DNA of 64,000 nt from Maribacter sp. 1_MG-2023 (GCF_030547005.1 NZ_JAUOPN010000003.1:62001-126000); one strand, 5' to 3'. Counted from the stretch's first letter, positions 1-9,249 are shown. Numbers and translations: made by a program. Notes: generated by a model from the letters alone, not told the origin.

Positions 1-1
1 C

Positions 2-376
2 GTTGACCATTTTCTATATATTTCTGGTCAGGGCCCTATGCAAAATAACGGTTCATTGATTGTTGGTAGAGCCGGTCATGATATGACTATGGAAGAGGCT
101 AAAGTTGCCGCAAGGCAAGTTGCATTAACCATGCTTTCTACGATACAAACTCATTTTGGAGATATCGATAAAATTAAAAGAATTGTAAAAACCTTGGGGA
201 TGGTGAATTCCACTCCTGATTTTGGTCTACAACCTTTGGTCATTAACGGTTTTAGCGAACTCATGGCTGATATTTTCGGACCCGATAATGGAGTAGGTGT
301 TCGTAGTGCTGTTGGTATGATTTTACCCGGTGGAATTCCTGTTGAAATTGAGGCTCATTTCGAATTACATCATTAA
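2..376 (+). CDS. RidA/YjgF-family enamine deaminase, 5' partial
   Basis: The frame is open to the left edge of the window, so the N-terminus is missing and 124 residues are visible; the ATG at 38 is internal. The visible part begins with VDHFLYISGQGP, the typical early strand of RidA proteins, and ends with VRSAVG...LPGGIPVEIEA. These match the catalytic Arg and Glu region of the family. Family members hydrolyse reactive enamine/imine intermediates released by PLP enzymes. The next gene, a PLP-dependent D-threonine-aldolase-like enzyme, begins 5 bases after the stop, so a shared transcript and a role in cleaning up its intermediates are likely. The exact Rid subgroup cannot be set from a partial protein. 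Confidence 0.85.
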   Translation, partial: VDHFLYISGQGPMQNNGSLIVGRAGHDMTMEEAKVAARQVALTMLSTIQTHFGDIDKIKRIVKTLGMVNSTPDFGLQPLVINGFSELMADIFGPDNGVGVRSAVGMILPGGIPVEIEAHFELHH

Positions 377-381
377 CAGTT

Positions 382-1494
382 ATGGCAAACGAAAATTGGT
401 ATTCTATAGATAAAACAGACGGAGTTATTTCTCCTTCCTTATTGGTGTATCCAGATAGAATTCTACATAACATCGACTTGATGATTTCTATGATTGGTGA
501 TGTAAATCGGCTACGTCCGCATGTAAAAACCTATAAAAATGCCAATATCATCAACATGCAGATGGAGCGCGGAATTCAAAAATTCAAATGCGCCACTATT
601 GCTGAAGCAGAACTACTTGGTGACTGCGATGCTGTTGACGTATTATTAGCAATGCAACCCGTTGGTGCAAACGCAAAGCGTTTTATTGAATTGATTAAAA
701 AATACCCGAGCACCAAATTCTCGACCATTGTAGATAATTCTAAAACACTTAAAATTCTTAGTGAACTTGCAAAATATCATCACATTAAAATTCCGCTTTG
801 GGTAGATATTAATAATGGTATGAACAGAACAGGAATCATACCAGACCACGATGCTTTAGAATTGTATACTCAATTATATGAGAATAAATACTTAATTACA
901 GAAGGACTTCACGTTTACGATGGTAATTTGCGCAATACAGATGTTACCCTTAGAGAGCAAGATTGTAATACAGCTTTCGAAGCGGTAATCGACTTAAAGA
1001 AAAGTATTGAAGATAAAAACATACCTAGCCCAAAAATTGTAGTTGGCGGTTCACCAACGTTTCCTTTTCACTGTAAACGCCAAAATGTTGATACCAGCCC
1101 CGGAACAACACTTCTTTGGGATTCTGGTTATGGAAATCTATTTCCAGAAATGGGCTTTTTACCAGCTGCAATATTGTTTACAAGAATAGTAAGCAAACCA
1201 ACTACTGGTATTCTATGTTTCGATCTTGGTCATAAATCGGTTGCTCCTGAAATGCCCTTTCCTAGAATTGAATTTTTAGACTTAAAACACAGTAAACAAA
1301 TAAGCCAATCTGAAGAGCATTTAGTGGTAGAGTATGATGATCTGACTATCCCAGAAGTGGGTGATGTTCATTATGCCATACCTAAGCATATTTGCCCAAC
1401 TGTTGCAAAATACGACACACTTACAGTGATAAAAGATAAAGCCGTTATCGACTATTGGCCGGTAACCGCCAGAACACAAAAAACTACTATTTAA
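382..1494 (+). CDS. D-threonine aldolase / D-serine dehydratase-like PLP enzyme
   Basis: This 370-residue protein belongs to the alanine-racemase-fold PLP enzymes that act on D-3-hydroxy amino acids (D-threonine aldolase, D-serine dehydratase-like). RPHVKTYKN at residues 45-53 carries the expected PLP lysine (K49). The C-terminal domain has the His-x-Cys metal pair in PKHICPT (H336, C338), the usual Zn/Mn site of the family. Length matches the family. It lies between a RidA gene and an M19 dipeptidase gene with gaps of 5 and 2 bases, so the three probably form one operon for D-amino-acid or D-containing dipeptide breakdown; that pathway is inference. Aldolase and dehydratase activity cannot be told apart here. 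Confidence 0.85.
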   Translation: MANENWYSIDKTDGVISPSLLVYPDRILHNIDLMISMIGDVNRLRPHVKTYKNANIINMQMERGIQKFKCATIAEAELLGDCDAVDVLLAMQPVGANAKRFIELIKKYPSTKFSTIVDNSKTLKILSELAKYHHIKIPLWVDINNGMNRTGIIPDHDALELYTQLYENKYLITEGLHVYDGNLRNTDVTLREQDCNTAFEAVIDLKKSIEDKNIPSPKIVVGGSPTFPFHCKRQNVDTSPGTTLLWDSGYGNLFPEMGFLPAAILFTRIVSKPTTGILCFDLGHKSVAPEMPFPRIEFLDLKHSKQISQSEEHLVVEYDDLTIPEVGDVHYAIPKHICPTVAKYDTLTVIKDKAVIDYWPVTARTQKTTI

Positions 1495-1496
1495 TC

Positions 1497-2561
1497 ATGA
1501 TTATATTCGATGCCCATTTAGACCTTTCTATGAATGCCATGGACTGGAATCGCGACCTGACTTGGTCTATTGATGAAATTAGAAAAAGTGAACAGGGTTT
1601 AACCGATAAACCTGGCCGTGGTACTAATACCGTTTCTTTAGATGCGATGAGAAAGGGGAATGTCGGACTCTGTATGGCGACGCAAATTGCTCGTTATGTG
1701 CATAAAGACAATAGCCTGCAGGGATGGAAATCGCCCCAACAGGCATGGGCGCATACCCAAGGGCAGCTAGCGTGGTATAAAAGCATGGAAGATGCCGGTG
1801 AAATGGTTCAGATTACCAACAAAACCCAACTTGATGCGCACTTAGCACTTTGGAAAACGGACGAAGAAAAGAAGCCTATTGGCTATTTACTTAGTCTTGA
1901 AGGTGCAGATTCTATCGTTGATATCTCATACCTTCAGAAAGCTTATGATTCAGGCTTAAGAGCTATTGGTCCGGCACATTATGGTCCGGGTACTTATGCT
2001 CACGGAACAAATTCAGTAGGCGGCATCGGAACTAAAGGAAGAGAGCTTCTTAAAGAAATTCAACGACTAGGTATTATACTTGATGTCACCCATTTATGCG
2101 ACCTAAGTTTTTGGGAAACGATGGTGAATTATGACGGACCACTTTGGGCAAGCCATAATAATTGTAGAGCATTAGTAAATCATCATAGACAATTTACCGA
2201 TGAGCAGTTAAAGGAAATCATTGGTAGAAAAGGGGTTATCGGTGTGGTCTTAGATGCCTGGATGATGACACCAACTTGGGAAAGAGGTGTTTCTACTCCG
2301 CAATCTGCAAACGTAAGTCTACAGCAGACACTAGATAATATCGACCATATTTGCCAATTGGCTGGTAACGCAAATCACGTTGGTATTGGCTCTGATCTTG
2401 ATGGCGGATTCGGAACAGAACAAGGCCCCGCAGATGTCGATACTATTGCTGATTTACAGAAAATTATAGGATTACTAGAAGATAGAGGTTATACGCAACC
2501 GGACATTGAGAAAATTATGAACGGAAATTTCATTAACTTTCTAAGACGAAATTTAAAATAG
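1497..2561 (+). CDS. M19 family membrane dipeptidase (renal-dipeptidase-like)
   Basis: This 354-residue protein of the zinc-dependent M19 dipeptidase family hydrolyses dipeptides, often with a D-residue at the C-terminal side. The start chosen is the ATG two bases after the previous stop, because the protein then opens with the strand and metal motif MIIFDAHLDL (H7, D9). Further metal or active-site candidates are E135 in LSLEGAD, H199 in DVTHL, H220 with R224 in ASHNNCR, and the Asp in GIGSDLDGG. A longer reading frame starting at 1455 overlaps the upstream gene and adds no family sequence. No signal peptide is seen, so a cytoplasmic location is expected. Confidence 0.9.
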   Translation: MIIFDAHLDLSMNAMDWNRDLTWSIDEIRKSEQGLTDKPGRGTNTVSLDAMRKGNVGLCMATQIARYVHKDNSLQGWKSPQQAWAHTQGQLAWYKSMEDAGEMVQITNKTQLDAHLALWKTDEEKKPIGYLLSLEGADSIVDISYLQKAYDSGLRAIGPAHYGPGTYAHGTNSVGGIGTKGRELLKEIQRLGIILDVTHLCDLSFWETMVNYDGPLWASHNNCRALVNHHRQFTDEQLKEIIGRKGVIGVVLDAWMMTPTWERGVSTPQSANVSLQQTLDNIDHICQLAGNANHVGIGSDLDGGFGTEQGPADVDTIADLQKIIGLLEDRGYTQPDIEKIMNGNFINFLRRNLK

Positions 2562-2565
2562 TTTA

Positions 2566-2928
2566 GTGAAGAAGATTTGTACATATTTAGTATCGTTATG
2601 TCTTTTAATCGGACTTACAGTACAGCACTGTAATCTTAATTATAGGCATACTACGCATGCTAATTTTGAAATTTCTTCATACGCTCCTTCTCAACATGCC
2701 CAACATTCAGAAAACAATGCTGCGACGTATGAAATTAACAGTATTGCATTTATCTCTTCTATTGCCGACGTTTATATTGCTTTTATCATTTTATCTAAAA
2801 ATTACGGTATTAGCACCAAACAAGCTATAAGCGTTCAAAAGGATAACCACTTAGTCTACCAATCTTCCATAAACAATGCTGTTTTTCTTTGTAAAACAAT
2901 CACTTCTAAATATCAAAGAATCGCATAA
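2566..2928 (+). CDS. Small hypothetical membrane or exported protein, GTG start
   Basis: I do not recognise this 120-residue protein. It starts with GTG four bases after the dipeptidase stop. It has a hydrophobic N-terminus (about residues 5-20, with Cys residues but no clear lipobox), a His-rich stretch around residues 27-50 and a second hydrophobic segment near residues 60-80. Tight linkage to the dipeptidase suggests co-transcription. There is no ATG alternative of useful length. It could be a real lineage-specific envelope protein or a decayed gene; composition resembles its neighbours, so I keep it with modest confidence. Confidence 0.45.
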   Translation: MKKICTYLVSLCLLIGLTVQHCNLNYRHTTHANFEISSYAPSQHAQHSENNAATYEINSIAFISSIADVYIAFIILSKNYGISTKQAISVQKDNHLVYQSSINNAVFLCKTITSKYQRIA

Positions 2929-3011
2929 TAGAACATAGCTTCTGAAGCTATTTTAATGTGTGCCAAGCGTACACATATGATAACTAGTATTCACCATTTA
3001 TCATCACTATT

Positions 3012-3179
3012 ATGTATTTCAAAAAAATAAACAAAGCCTTTCTTTGGTTAAAAAGAAAGCTAATACTTCTCATTGCTGCATTTATGGTAGGCATATCAAA
3101 TGTTATATATGAAGAAGAAAAAATGATCAACGGCAATTTTATCAAAACCGAGCAAAAACAAGAAGAAGATTCTGATTAA
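3012..3179 (+). CDS. Small single-pass membrane protein (55 aa)
   Basis: This short frame encodes 55 residues. A basic start (MYFKKINKAFLWLKRK) is followed by a hydrophobic helix at about residues 17-32 (LILLIAAFMVGISNVI) and a charged tail ending EQKQEEDSD. The layout fits a single-pass inner-membrane protein with the short basic end in the cytoplasm. No family is recognised. It lies between two other small envelope protein genes on the same strand. The amphipathic plan and clean stop support a real gene, but short AT-rich frames can arise by chance. Confidence 0.5.
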   Translation: MYFKKINKAFLWLKRKLILLIAAFMVGISNVIYEEEKMINGNFIKTEQKQEEDSD

Positions 3180-3294
3180 GTCCGTCAGAACAAACATTTC
3201 AACGAATTACAGTTCAATCGACAGTTTTTTAACGAAGCCTTAAGTACCCATGGCAGGGTATTTGTTATCTTTATTTCATCATATTTAATATTCG

Positions 3295-3948
3295 ATGAGA
3301 AAACTTTTTTTTCTTTTTATTATTTTATTCTCTTTTGCTGCGATTAAGGTCTCTGCTCAAACAGATTTACCTACATCAAAACCGCTTAAGATTGATAAGG
3401 TAAACCCTATTAATTCTAGTGGTGCTCCAAATAAGGGATCTGTTCTTAATATGCCTAATTTAATTAAAGAACAGCCCAGTGTAGATATGACAACACCCAA
3501 CCCTGTAAAAATGTTACGCGATGAAGAATTGGTACAAGCAGGTGCAGGTATGAAAATAGATCCACGCATTGGTCCCGGAGAACGATTAGGTGGTTCTGGT
3601 CAGTATTTTGCAGACCAATATCTAGGCGATGTAAAGAGTAGCGGAAAATTTATAGGCATAGTATGCAGAGATCATGAATATGTAGATGGCGATCGTGTAA
3701 AAATATATATGAACGATATGGTTGTTGAACAGAACCTTTTGTTAACAGGTGCATTCAAAGGTATTAATGTTGATTTACAAGATGGTTTTAATCGCTTAGA
3801 CTTCGAAGCTTTAAACCATGGTTCTTCAGCGCCGAATACCGCACAGGTAGATGTTTACAATGACAAAGGTGAATTAATCTATTCTAATAAATGGTTATTA
3901 TCTGCAGGTTCTAAAGCAACCTTGATTGTTACAAAAGAATCAATGTAG
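3295..3948 (+). CDS. Secreted protein of unknown function
   Basis: This 217-residue protein has a clear Sec signal peptide (MRKLFFLFIILFSFAAIKVSAQ, cut after about residue 21). A Pro/Asn-rich low-complexity stretch follows (about residues 25-90), then a folded, probably beta-rich C-terminal half (about residues 100-215) with Ile/Val and Gly/Asp alternation. No catalytic motif or T9SS sorting domain is visible. It is convergent with the acylase lipoprotein gene, whose stop lies 30 bases away. The function is unknown; it is probably a periplasmic or outer-membrane-associated protein typical of flavobacteria. Confidence 0.75.
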   Translation: MRKLFFLFIILFSFAAIKVSAQTDLPTSKPLKIDKVNPINSSGAPNKGSVLNMPNLIKEQPSVDMTTPNPVKMLRDEELVQAGAGMKIDPRIGPGERLGGSGQYFADQYLGDVKSSGKFIGIVCRDHEYVDGDRVKIYMNDMVVEQNLLLTGAFKGINVDLQDGFNRLDFEALNHGSSAPNTAQVDVYNDKGELIYSNKWLLSAGSKATLIVTKESM

Positions 3949-3977
3949 AACTGTTCTGCTTTTATTCACCTTTAAAA

Positions 3978-6155
3978 TTATCGTTTACCAGGTACATAAG
4001 TCTCTTCTGCCCTTTTCAAAACATCTTCACGATAAAAAGGAACTTTTTTCCAATTTACATTCTTATATCTAATAATTTGATCATCAAAATGTGGTGAAGA
4101 AGGATATCCACTTTGTCCGCCAGCCAACATACTTTTAGCTTGCACCTTCTCTCCAAATTCTACAACTGCTACAAAACTATTACCTCTGGTACCGTATATT
4201 TTCTTTGCCCCTTCTGTGGTATAACGCGTGCCATAAGCAGCCAATGCTCCCCACCTTCCTGAAGCAAAACCAATAGGAATACTAGGCTTTGTATCATCGA
4301 ATTGCTGAACGATATCTCCTGTAATTCTTTGATATCTATTGACCTCTCCCCATGGTATTTTCCATGTCACAAAATCAGCTGTTAACTGATCGATTACTTC
4401 TTCAAAAATTCTCAACGATTCTTCTGTATGTGTACCGAAATAGGTCATTCGTTCCATATCACTAATGTTCTCTGGGTGTTTTGCTCTTTTACCCATTGCA
4501 GTACCATAAAAATGTGCCAAAGTCATAGCTACTTGATCTTCGCCTGTGGTATAATCCCAATCTTCGAGGATCTTTATTGGTTCCCTTAACTTCGGATTCT
4601 GGTCGTTATTAGAATAATAAGTTTTCACCAAACCAGGTATCAACGCTTCAAAGGCTGGCAAGTAAGGGTCATGCGCTAATTGAATTAAGCTATCTACCGT
4701 ATATCCTTTTCTATCCGTTAATAATTCTATTGCATGAACCCCTCTAAAATTCTCTTGGTCTTTAGACATGTAATTTGGGTAATCTTCTTTCTTAGGGCTA
4801 AATTCTAAAGCTGATGTATAGGGTGTAGAATTACAATTTTGTATCCACCCATTTTCTGGATTAAGAACTAAGATATTTTCATCAACGGAATGTAAGCCTT
4901 GCCAATCAGTTTTAGGATTACTACCATCAACCGGTTTTGTATAATCAAATTGAACATCTCGTTTTGGAACGTAATTACCATGAAAATAAGCGATGTTTCC
5001 TTCAGCATCTGCATACACGGTGTTATTACTTGAATTGGTACGGATATCCATCATCTCCCGAAATCCTTTATAGCCGCTTTGCTTAGACCGTATAAAGGAC
5101 TGCTCTAATGCTTTTACCGGTTCCCACATCATGGCAGATGCTGTCCACTGCCCTTCGGCAACGTGAGTTATTGGTCCGTGGTGGGTTCTATATGCCAGAT
5201 ATTTTTTCTCTTTCAACTTTTTACCATCCAAATATTTCAACACTATCTCAGATGATTGTACAGGTCGTAATTCTTCTCCATATTGATAGAATAAATTATC
5301 ATCATTCTTAATAATCGTTTCCTTAAATTCATCCATAACATCCGTATATGTTGATGTATGCATCCACCCTGTTTTCTCATTGAATCCTTGGTAAACGAAA
5401 AACTGACCCCACGTTACCGCTCCATAAGCATTTAATCCTTCCTCAGAAACTACATGAACTTCTCCCCTAAAATAAAACGAGGTATGAGGATTGATTAATA
5501 ATAATGGATTACCAGATTGGGTTAACTTACCTGAAATAGCAATACCGTTAGACCCTTGTGGTTCTTCTACTTCTTTTTCTTTTTTTAGCTTTATCGCCTC
5601 CATTTTCGGCAATTCCATATCACTTTCATAAAAAGCAGCTATCTTCTTTGTTGAAATACGCTCAATATCTCCGCCAATAGATCCTTCACTAAAATACATC
5701 GGCATCCACGGTTCGAAATGAGTCAACAATCTCGATTTTACTTTTGGGTGCGTGTATAAATAATAATTAACCCCATCGGCAAAGGCATCACATAATTCTT
5801 TCAACCAAGCGGGACTCTTTTCATAATTTGCTTTAGCCTCTTCTTCTGTCATAAATAGCTTCGCACGTAAATCACTATACAAAGCTTCTTCACCATCTAC
5901 TTCTGCCAGCCTACCAGTCGCCCAAATGTAATTTTGCTCCACGCGATTAAAATCATCTTCGCACTGCGCATATAGCAAGCCAAAAACAGCATCGGCGTCT
6001 GACTTACCATAAATATGGGGCACTCCAAAATCGTCTCGTATTATTTCAACATTCGCAGCATGAGCTTCCCATTTTTCAATTTCACCCTTCTCTGGCTTAT
6101 TAGTCTTACATGATAAAACCAATACAAATGCCAACAAATAAATAATTCTGTTCAT
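3978..6155 (-). CDS. Penicillin acylase family (Ntn hydrolase) lipoprotein
   Basis: This 725-residue member of the penicillin amidase family (S45) belongs to a group that includes acyl-homoserine-lactone and cephalosporin acylases. The start chosen gives MNRIIYLLAFVLVLSCKT, a lipoprotein signal with Cys16; the longer frame to 6209 only adds an unlikely 18-residue extension. DDFGVPHIYG near residue 41 is the typical start of the alpha chain. QGSNGIAISG contains the expected self-cleavage site and nucleophile, Gly201-Ser202, with the usual Ser-Asn pair. The TPM-domain gene lies just upstream on the same strand (47-base gap). The substrate is not predictable: penicillin, AHL or another amide. 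Confidence 0.88.
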   Translation of the reverse strand: MNRIIYLLAFVLVLSCKTNKPEKGEIEKWEAHAANVEIIRDDFGVPHIYGKSDADAVFGLLYAQCEDDFNRVEQNYIWATGRLAEVDGEEALYSDLRAKLFMTEEEAKANYEKSPAWLKELCDAFADGVNYYLYTHPKVKSRLLTHFEPWMPMYFSEGSIGGDIERISTKKIAAFYESDMELPKMEAIKLKKEKEVEEPQGSNGIAISGKLTQSGNPLLLINPHTSFYFRGEVHVVSEEGLNAYGAVTWGQFFVYQGFNEKTGWMHTSTYTDVMDEFKETIIKNDDNLFYQYGEELRPVQSSEIVLKYLDGKKLKEKKYLAYRTHHGPITHVAEGQWTASAMMWEPVKALEQSFIRSKQSGYKGFREMMDIRTNSSNNTVYADAEGNIAYFHGNYVPKRDVQFDYTKPVDGSNPKTDWQGLHSVDENILVLNPENGWIQNCNSTPYTSALEFSPKKEDYPNYMSKDQENFRGVHAIELLTDRKGYTVDSLIQLAHDPYLPAFEALIPGLVKTYYSNNDQNPKLREPIKILEDWDYTTGEDQVAMTLAHFYGTAMGKRAKHPENISDMERMTYFGTHTEESLRIFEEVIDQLTADFVTWKIPWGEVNRYQRITGDIVQQFDDTKPSIPIGFASGRWGALAAYGTRYTTEGAKKIYGTRGNSFVAVVEFGEKVQAKSMLAGGQSGYPSSPHFDDQIIRYKNVNWKKVPFYREDVLKRAEETYVPGKR

Positions 6156-6202
6156 TGCTACTATTTTAATAAATTCTTGAGATGTATAAATGTACTTGAT
6201 TT

Positions 6203-7249
6203 TTACCAACTACCGCTAGATCCACCACCACCAGAACTTCCTCCGCCACCGGAAAATAAACTTGAACTACTGCCAGAAGAGCTACTACCCGAACTGAAAG
6301 AATGTGTGCCTGAAGAAGAGAATGTTTTTCTGTAATAAGACTTGTCATTTTTGACCCAAGATATATTCAAATCGTCTTTACCTGATAGCTTTAGCTTTAT
6401 AAAAGCAATGATTACAGCAATACCAAAAAATGGAAGTAATACCCATAATAATAATTTTGGATTATCTACAATCTCTCCCATTATAGATTGACTAGATGTA
6501 AGTATACTATAAGCAACAGTTGCTGGAGCTAGCATAAAAACCAAACCGAATAGAGATGATAATGAACCTGCAATCAGCATAAACAATCCTGGTAATACTC
6601 CAAGTTTACCCATGAGCATTCCACGAAAAACTTCAATGATATTCTTATAACTTCTATAAAAGAAAAAACCGCCTACGCCGACAAAAATCAAAAGAAAGAA
6701 CCCAAGAAATATATAGCCTATAAGCTGGTTATTACTTTCTTCGTCTTCAATTTCTTGTTTAAACTCGTCAAGTGCTTCTGGATTATCAAGAAACTCTATA
6801 AGCTGATTACTAGCCTCGTTAATACCCGTAAAATACGCCTCTTCTTTAAAATTAGGAATCATCGTATTTCTAATAATTCTTGAGGCAACGGCATCTGTAA
6901 TGTACGGTTCTAATCCAGAGCCAACTTCTATTCTAACTTCTCTATCTAATTCTGAGAATAGAATCAATAGCCCATTATCTTTACCTTCTTGACCAATCCC
7001 GTTTTGGTTGAATAACGCATTTGCATAGGTTTCAATAGTATCATACCCTAATTCTTCAATCGTAACTACCACTAACTGATTTGTAGTTTTCTCTTCCAGT
7101 TCAACTAATCGGTTATTTAATTCTAATACCTGACTTGAAGTGAAAATACCTGCACTATCAGTTACAAAATCTCGTAACTCATAGTATTGGTCTTGCGCAT
7201 TCGCGTAAAACGTAACTAACAGAAAAAAGAAAATAATTTTTTTAAGCAT
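6203..7249 (-). CDS. TPM-domain (YgcG/Psb32-like) membrane protein with Gly/Ser tail
   Basis: This 348-residue protein is read from the ATG giving MLKKIIFFFLLVTFYANAQ, a clear signal peptide; an ORF start further upstream is less likely. Residues about 25-160 form a TPM domain (FVTDSAGIF, then TTNQLVVVTIEEL, GLLILFSELDREVRIEVG). Two or three membrane segments follow (about 185-205, 235-260, 280-300), and the protein ends in a Ser/Gly-rich tail finishing SGGGGSSGSW. This layout is widespread in bacteria, and the molecular role of TPM proteins is poorly defined. The Gly-rich end is normal for the family, where it may be flexible or surface-exposed. Probably co-transcribed with the acylase gene downstream. 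Confidence 0.85.
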   Translation of the reverse strand: MLKKIIFFFLLVTFYANAQDQYYELRDFVTDSAGIFTSSQVLELNNRLVELEEKTTNQLVVVTIEELGYDTIETYANALFNQNGIGQEGKDNGLLILFSELDREVRIEVGSGLEPYITDAVASRIIRNTMIPNFKEEAYFTGINEASNQLIEFLDNPEALDEFKQEIEDEESNNQLIGYIFLGFFLLIFVGVGGFFFYRSYKNIIEVFRGMLMGKLGVLPGLFMLIAGSLSSLFGLVFMLAPATVAYSILTSSQSIMGEIVDNPKLLLWVLLPFFGIAVIIAFIKLKLSGKDDLNISWVKNDKSYYRKTFSSSGTHSFSSGSSSSGSSSSLFSGGGGSSGGGGSSGSW

Positions 7250-7370
7250 CGGTCGGTAATCAGGATACTCAAATATAAAAACCTTTATTGACACAAATAG
7301 TGATTATCAAAACCTATTCTAGATTCGGTAAAACTTTAGAATTGAAGTAACTTGCGACTTGTTGTCTTTT

Positions 7371-7390
7371 AGTCTCGACTTCGCTCGACA
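7371..7390. repeat. Dispersed intergenic repeat fragment
   Basis: AGTCTCGACTTCGCTCGACA resembles other intergenic pieces in this window (near 9724, 14226, 14336 and 32451) built on CTCGA...CGCTC. It is probably a degenerate member of a short palindromic intergenic repeat family. No gene function is seen. Confidence 0.35.
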
Positions 7391-7413
7391 AGGCAGTAGA
7401 AAATTAAACAGAT

Positions 7414-9153
7414 ATGGCAGAAAAAAAAGTAAGTATCCTAACCGCATTTAAGACTATTATATGGCCGCGTAGAAAACTGGTTTTGCTAGGTTTATTACTC
7501 ATTATAATTAGTAAAGCATCAAGTTTTGTTGCTCCGGTGTCGCTACGGTATTTTTTAGATGATATTGTACCCAATAAAGATTACGACCTATTAAAAATAT
7601 TGGTCGCTGTTGTAATTTTTGCTTTTTTAGTGCAGGCAGTTATGTCTTTCTTATTAACTAAAGTACTAAGTATTCAGGCGCAGTTCATGATTTCTGAATT
7701 GCGATCTCAAGTACAAAAACAGGTACTTTCACTACCTATTCGCTTTTTTGACAATACAAAATCAGGCTCTTTAGTTTCTAGAATTATGAGTGATGTTGAA
7801 GGTGTAAGAAACTTAATAGGCACCGGACTCGTGCAGCTTGTAGGTGGTACAATTACCGCCGTAGTTTCTCTAATTTTATTACTTAGAATTAGCCCTACAA
7901 TGACACTATTGACTTTTGTACCCCTTATTCTTTTTGCACTGATCGCACTGAAAGCTTTTAAAATTATAAGACCTGTTTTCAGGGAACGTGGAAAAATAAA
8001 TGCGGAAGTAAAAGGAAGATTGACAGAAACCCTTGGTGGTATTCGTGTTATAAAAGGATTTAATGCCGAAGAGCAAGAAAGTAAGGTTTTTGAAGAGGGT
8101 GTAGATAAATTATACCAAAATGTAAAGAAGAGTTTAACAGCTACGGCATTTATGACCAGCGCTTCTACTTTCTTGTTAGGCTTGGCAACTACAGGTATTA
8201 TGATGGGCTTTGGCGGTTACAAAATGATGCAGGGAGAATTAACCACAGGTGAGTATTTTGAGTTTACTTTTCTTCTTGCCCTAATGGTAGCACCAATTGT
8301 TCAAATGAGTAATATAGGTAGCCAATTAACAGAAGCTTTAGCCGGTTTAGATCGTACTGAAGAGTTAATGAACAAGGTTTCTGAATCTGATGAAAAAGAT
8401 AGAACTATTACGCTTTCTAACATTAAAGGTGATATGGTTTTCAATGATGTATCATTTGCCTACGAAGAAGACAAAGATGTTTTACATAACATCAGTTTTG
8501 AAGCAAAATCTGGCGATGTCATAGCACTTGTTGGTAGTTCTGGCTCAGGGAAATCTACAATCGCAGGTTTGGCAGCTAGTTTCTTGAATCCTGATTCGGG
8601 GGAGATTACCATTGATGGAACGGATTTATCAAAAGTTGACCTCACCAGTTTTAGACAGTACTTGGGTGTTGTTTTACAAGACGATTTTCTATTTGAAGGT
8701 ACTATTAGAGAAAACATCCTTTTTCCTAGACCAGGCGCTTCTGAAGAAGAGTTAAAAGCCGCAATCAAAGCAGCTTACGTTGATGAATTTACAGATAGAT
8801 TTGAAGAAGGATTAAATACGGTTATTGGAGAACGCGGCGTAAAATTATCTGGCGGACAACGACAACGTATTGCTATCGCACGTGCGGTTTTAGCAAACCC
8901 TAGAATACTAATTCTTGACGAAGCTACCTCTAACCTTGATACCGAAAGTGAAGCTTTAATTCAAAAGAGCTTAGCCGAACTTACCAAAGGAAGAACAACT
9001 TTCGTCATTGCCCACAGATTAAGCACTATTAGAAAAGCAAATCAAATTTTAGTTATTGAAAATGGACGTATTGCAGAACAAGGCACTCACGAAGAGTTGA
9101 TTGCAAAAGAAGGCAGATACCATAACTTGTTTACGTACCAGGCTAGGATATAA
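7414..9153 (+). CDS. ABC exporter, fused permease and ATPase (MsbA-like)
   Basis: This 579-residue half-transporter has an N-terminal six-helix exporter domain (about residues 20-310) and a C-terminal ATPase domain. Walker A is GSSGSGKST (374-382), the signature is LSGGQRQR (478-485), Walker B with the catalytic Glu is ILILDEATSNLD (498-509), and the H-loop is IAHRLST. It probably homodimerises in the inner membrane and flips a lipid or lipophilic substrate. MsbA-like lipid A export is one option, but multidrug export cannot be excluded. It stands alone: the neighbours are on the other strand, and a heptamer repeat starts three bases after the stop. Confidence 0.9.
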   Translation: MAEKKVSILTAFKTIIWPRRKLVLLGLLLIIISKASSFVAPVSLRYFLDDIVPNKDYDLLKILVAVVIFAFLVQAVMSFLLTKVLSIQAQFMISELRSQVQKQVLSLPIRFFDNTKSGSLVSRIMSDVEGVRNLIGTGLVQLVGGTITAVVSLILLLRISPTMTLLTFVPLILFALIALKAFKIIRPVFRERGKINAEVKGRLTETLGGIRVIKGFNAEEQESKVFEEGVDKLYQNVKKSLTATAFMTSASTFLLGLATTGIMMGFGGYKMMQGELTTGEYFEFTFLLALMVAPIVQMSNIGSQLTEALAGLDRTEELMNKVSESDEKDRTITLSNIKGDMVFNDVSFAYEEDKDVLHNISFEAKSGDVIALVGSSGSGKSTIAGLAASFLNPDSGEITIDGTDLSKVDLTSFRQYLGVVLQDDFLFEGTIRENILFPRPGASEEELKAAIKAAYVDEFTDRFEEGLNTVIGERGVKLSGGQRQRIAIARAVLANPRILILDEATSNLDTESEALIQKSLAELTKGRTTFVIAHRLSTIRKANQILVIENGRIAEQGTHEELIAKEGRYHNLFTYQARI

Positions 9154-9156
9154 GTT

Positions 9157-9249
9157 GGCTTTTGGCTTTTGGGTTTTGGCTTTTGGCTTTTGGCTTTTGG
9201 CTTTTGGCTTTTGGCTTTTGGCTTTTGGCTTTTGGCTTTTGGCTTTTGG
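9157..9249 (+). repeat. Heptamer tandem repeat (GGCTTTT, about 13 copies)
   Basis: Thirteen head-to-tail copies of GGCTTTT plus two bases follow the ABC exporter gene. Only the third copy differs (GGGTTTT). The near-perfect copies suggest recent expansion or active slippage. The array is non-coding and could act in a transcript end or simply be a variable microsatellite. Confidence 0.95.

Noticed and set aside
1455-1496. Longer N-terminus for the M19 dipeptidase
   Set aside because: It lies inside the upstream gene and would add sequence before the first family strand; the ATG at 1497 fits.
3948-3978. Terminator hairpin between the secreted protein gene and the acylase gene
   Set aside because: AGAACTGTTCT is a short palindrome without a GC-rich stem or a proper T-run.
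9157-9249. CRISPR-like array
   Set aside because: Units are seven bases with no spacers; this is a tandem microsatellite.
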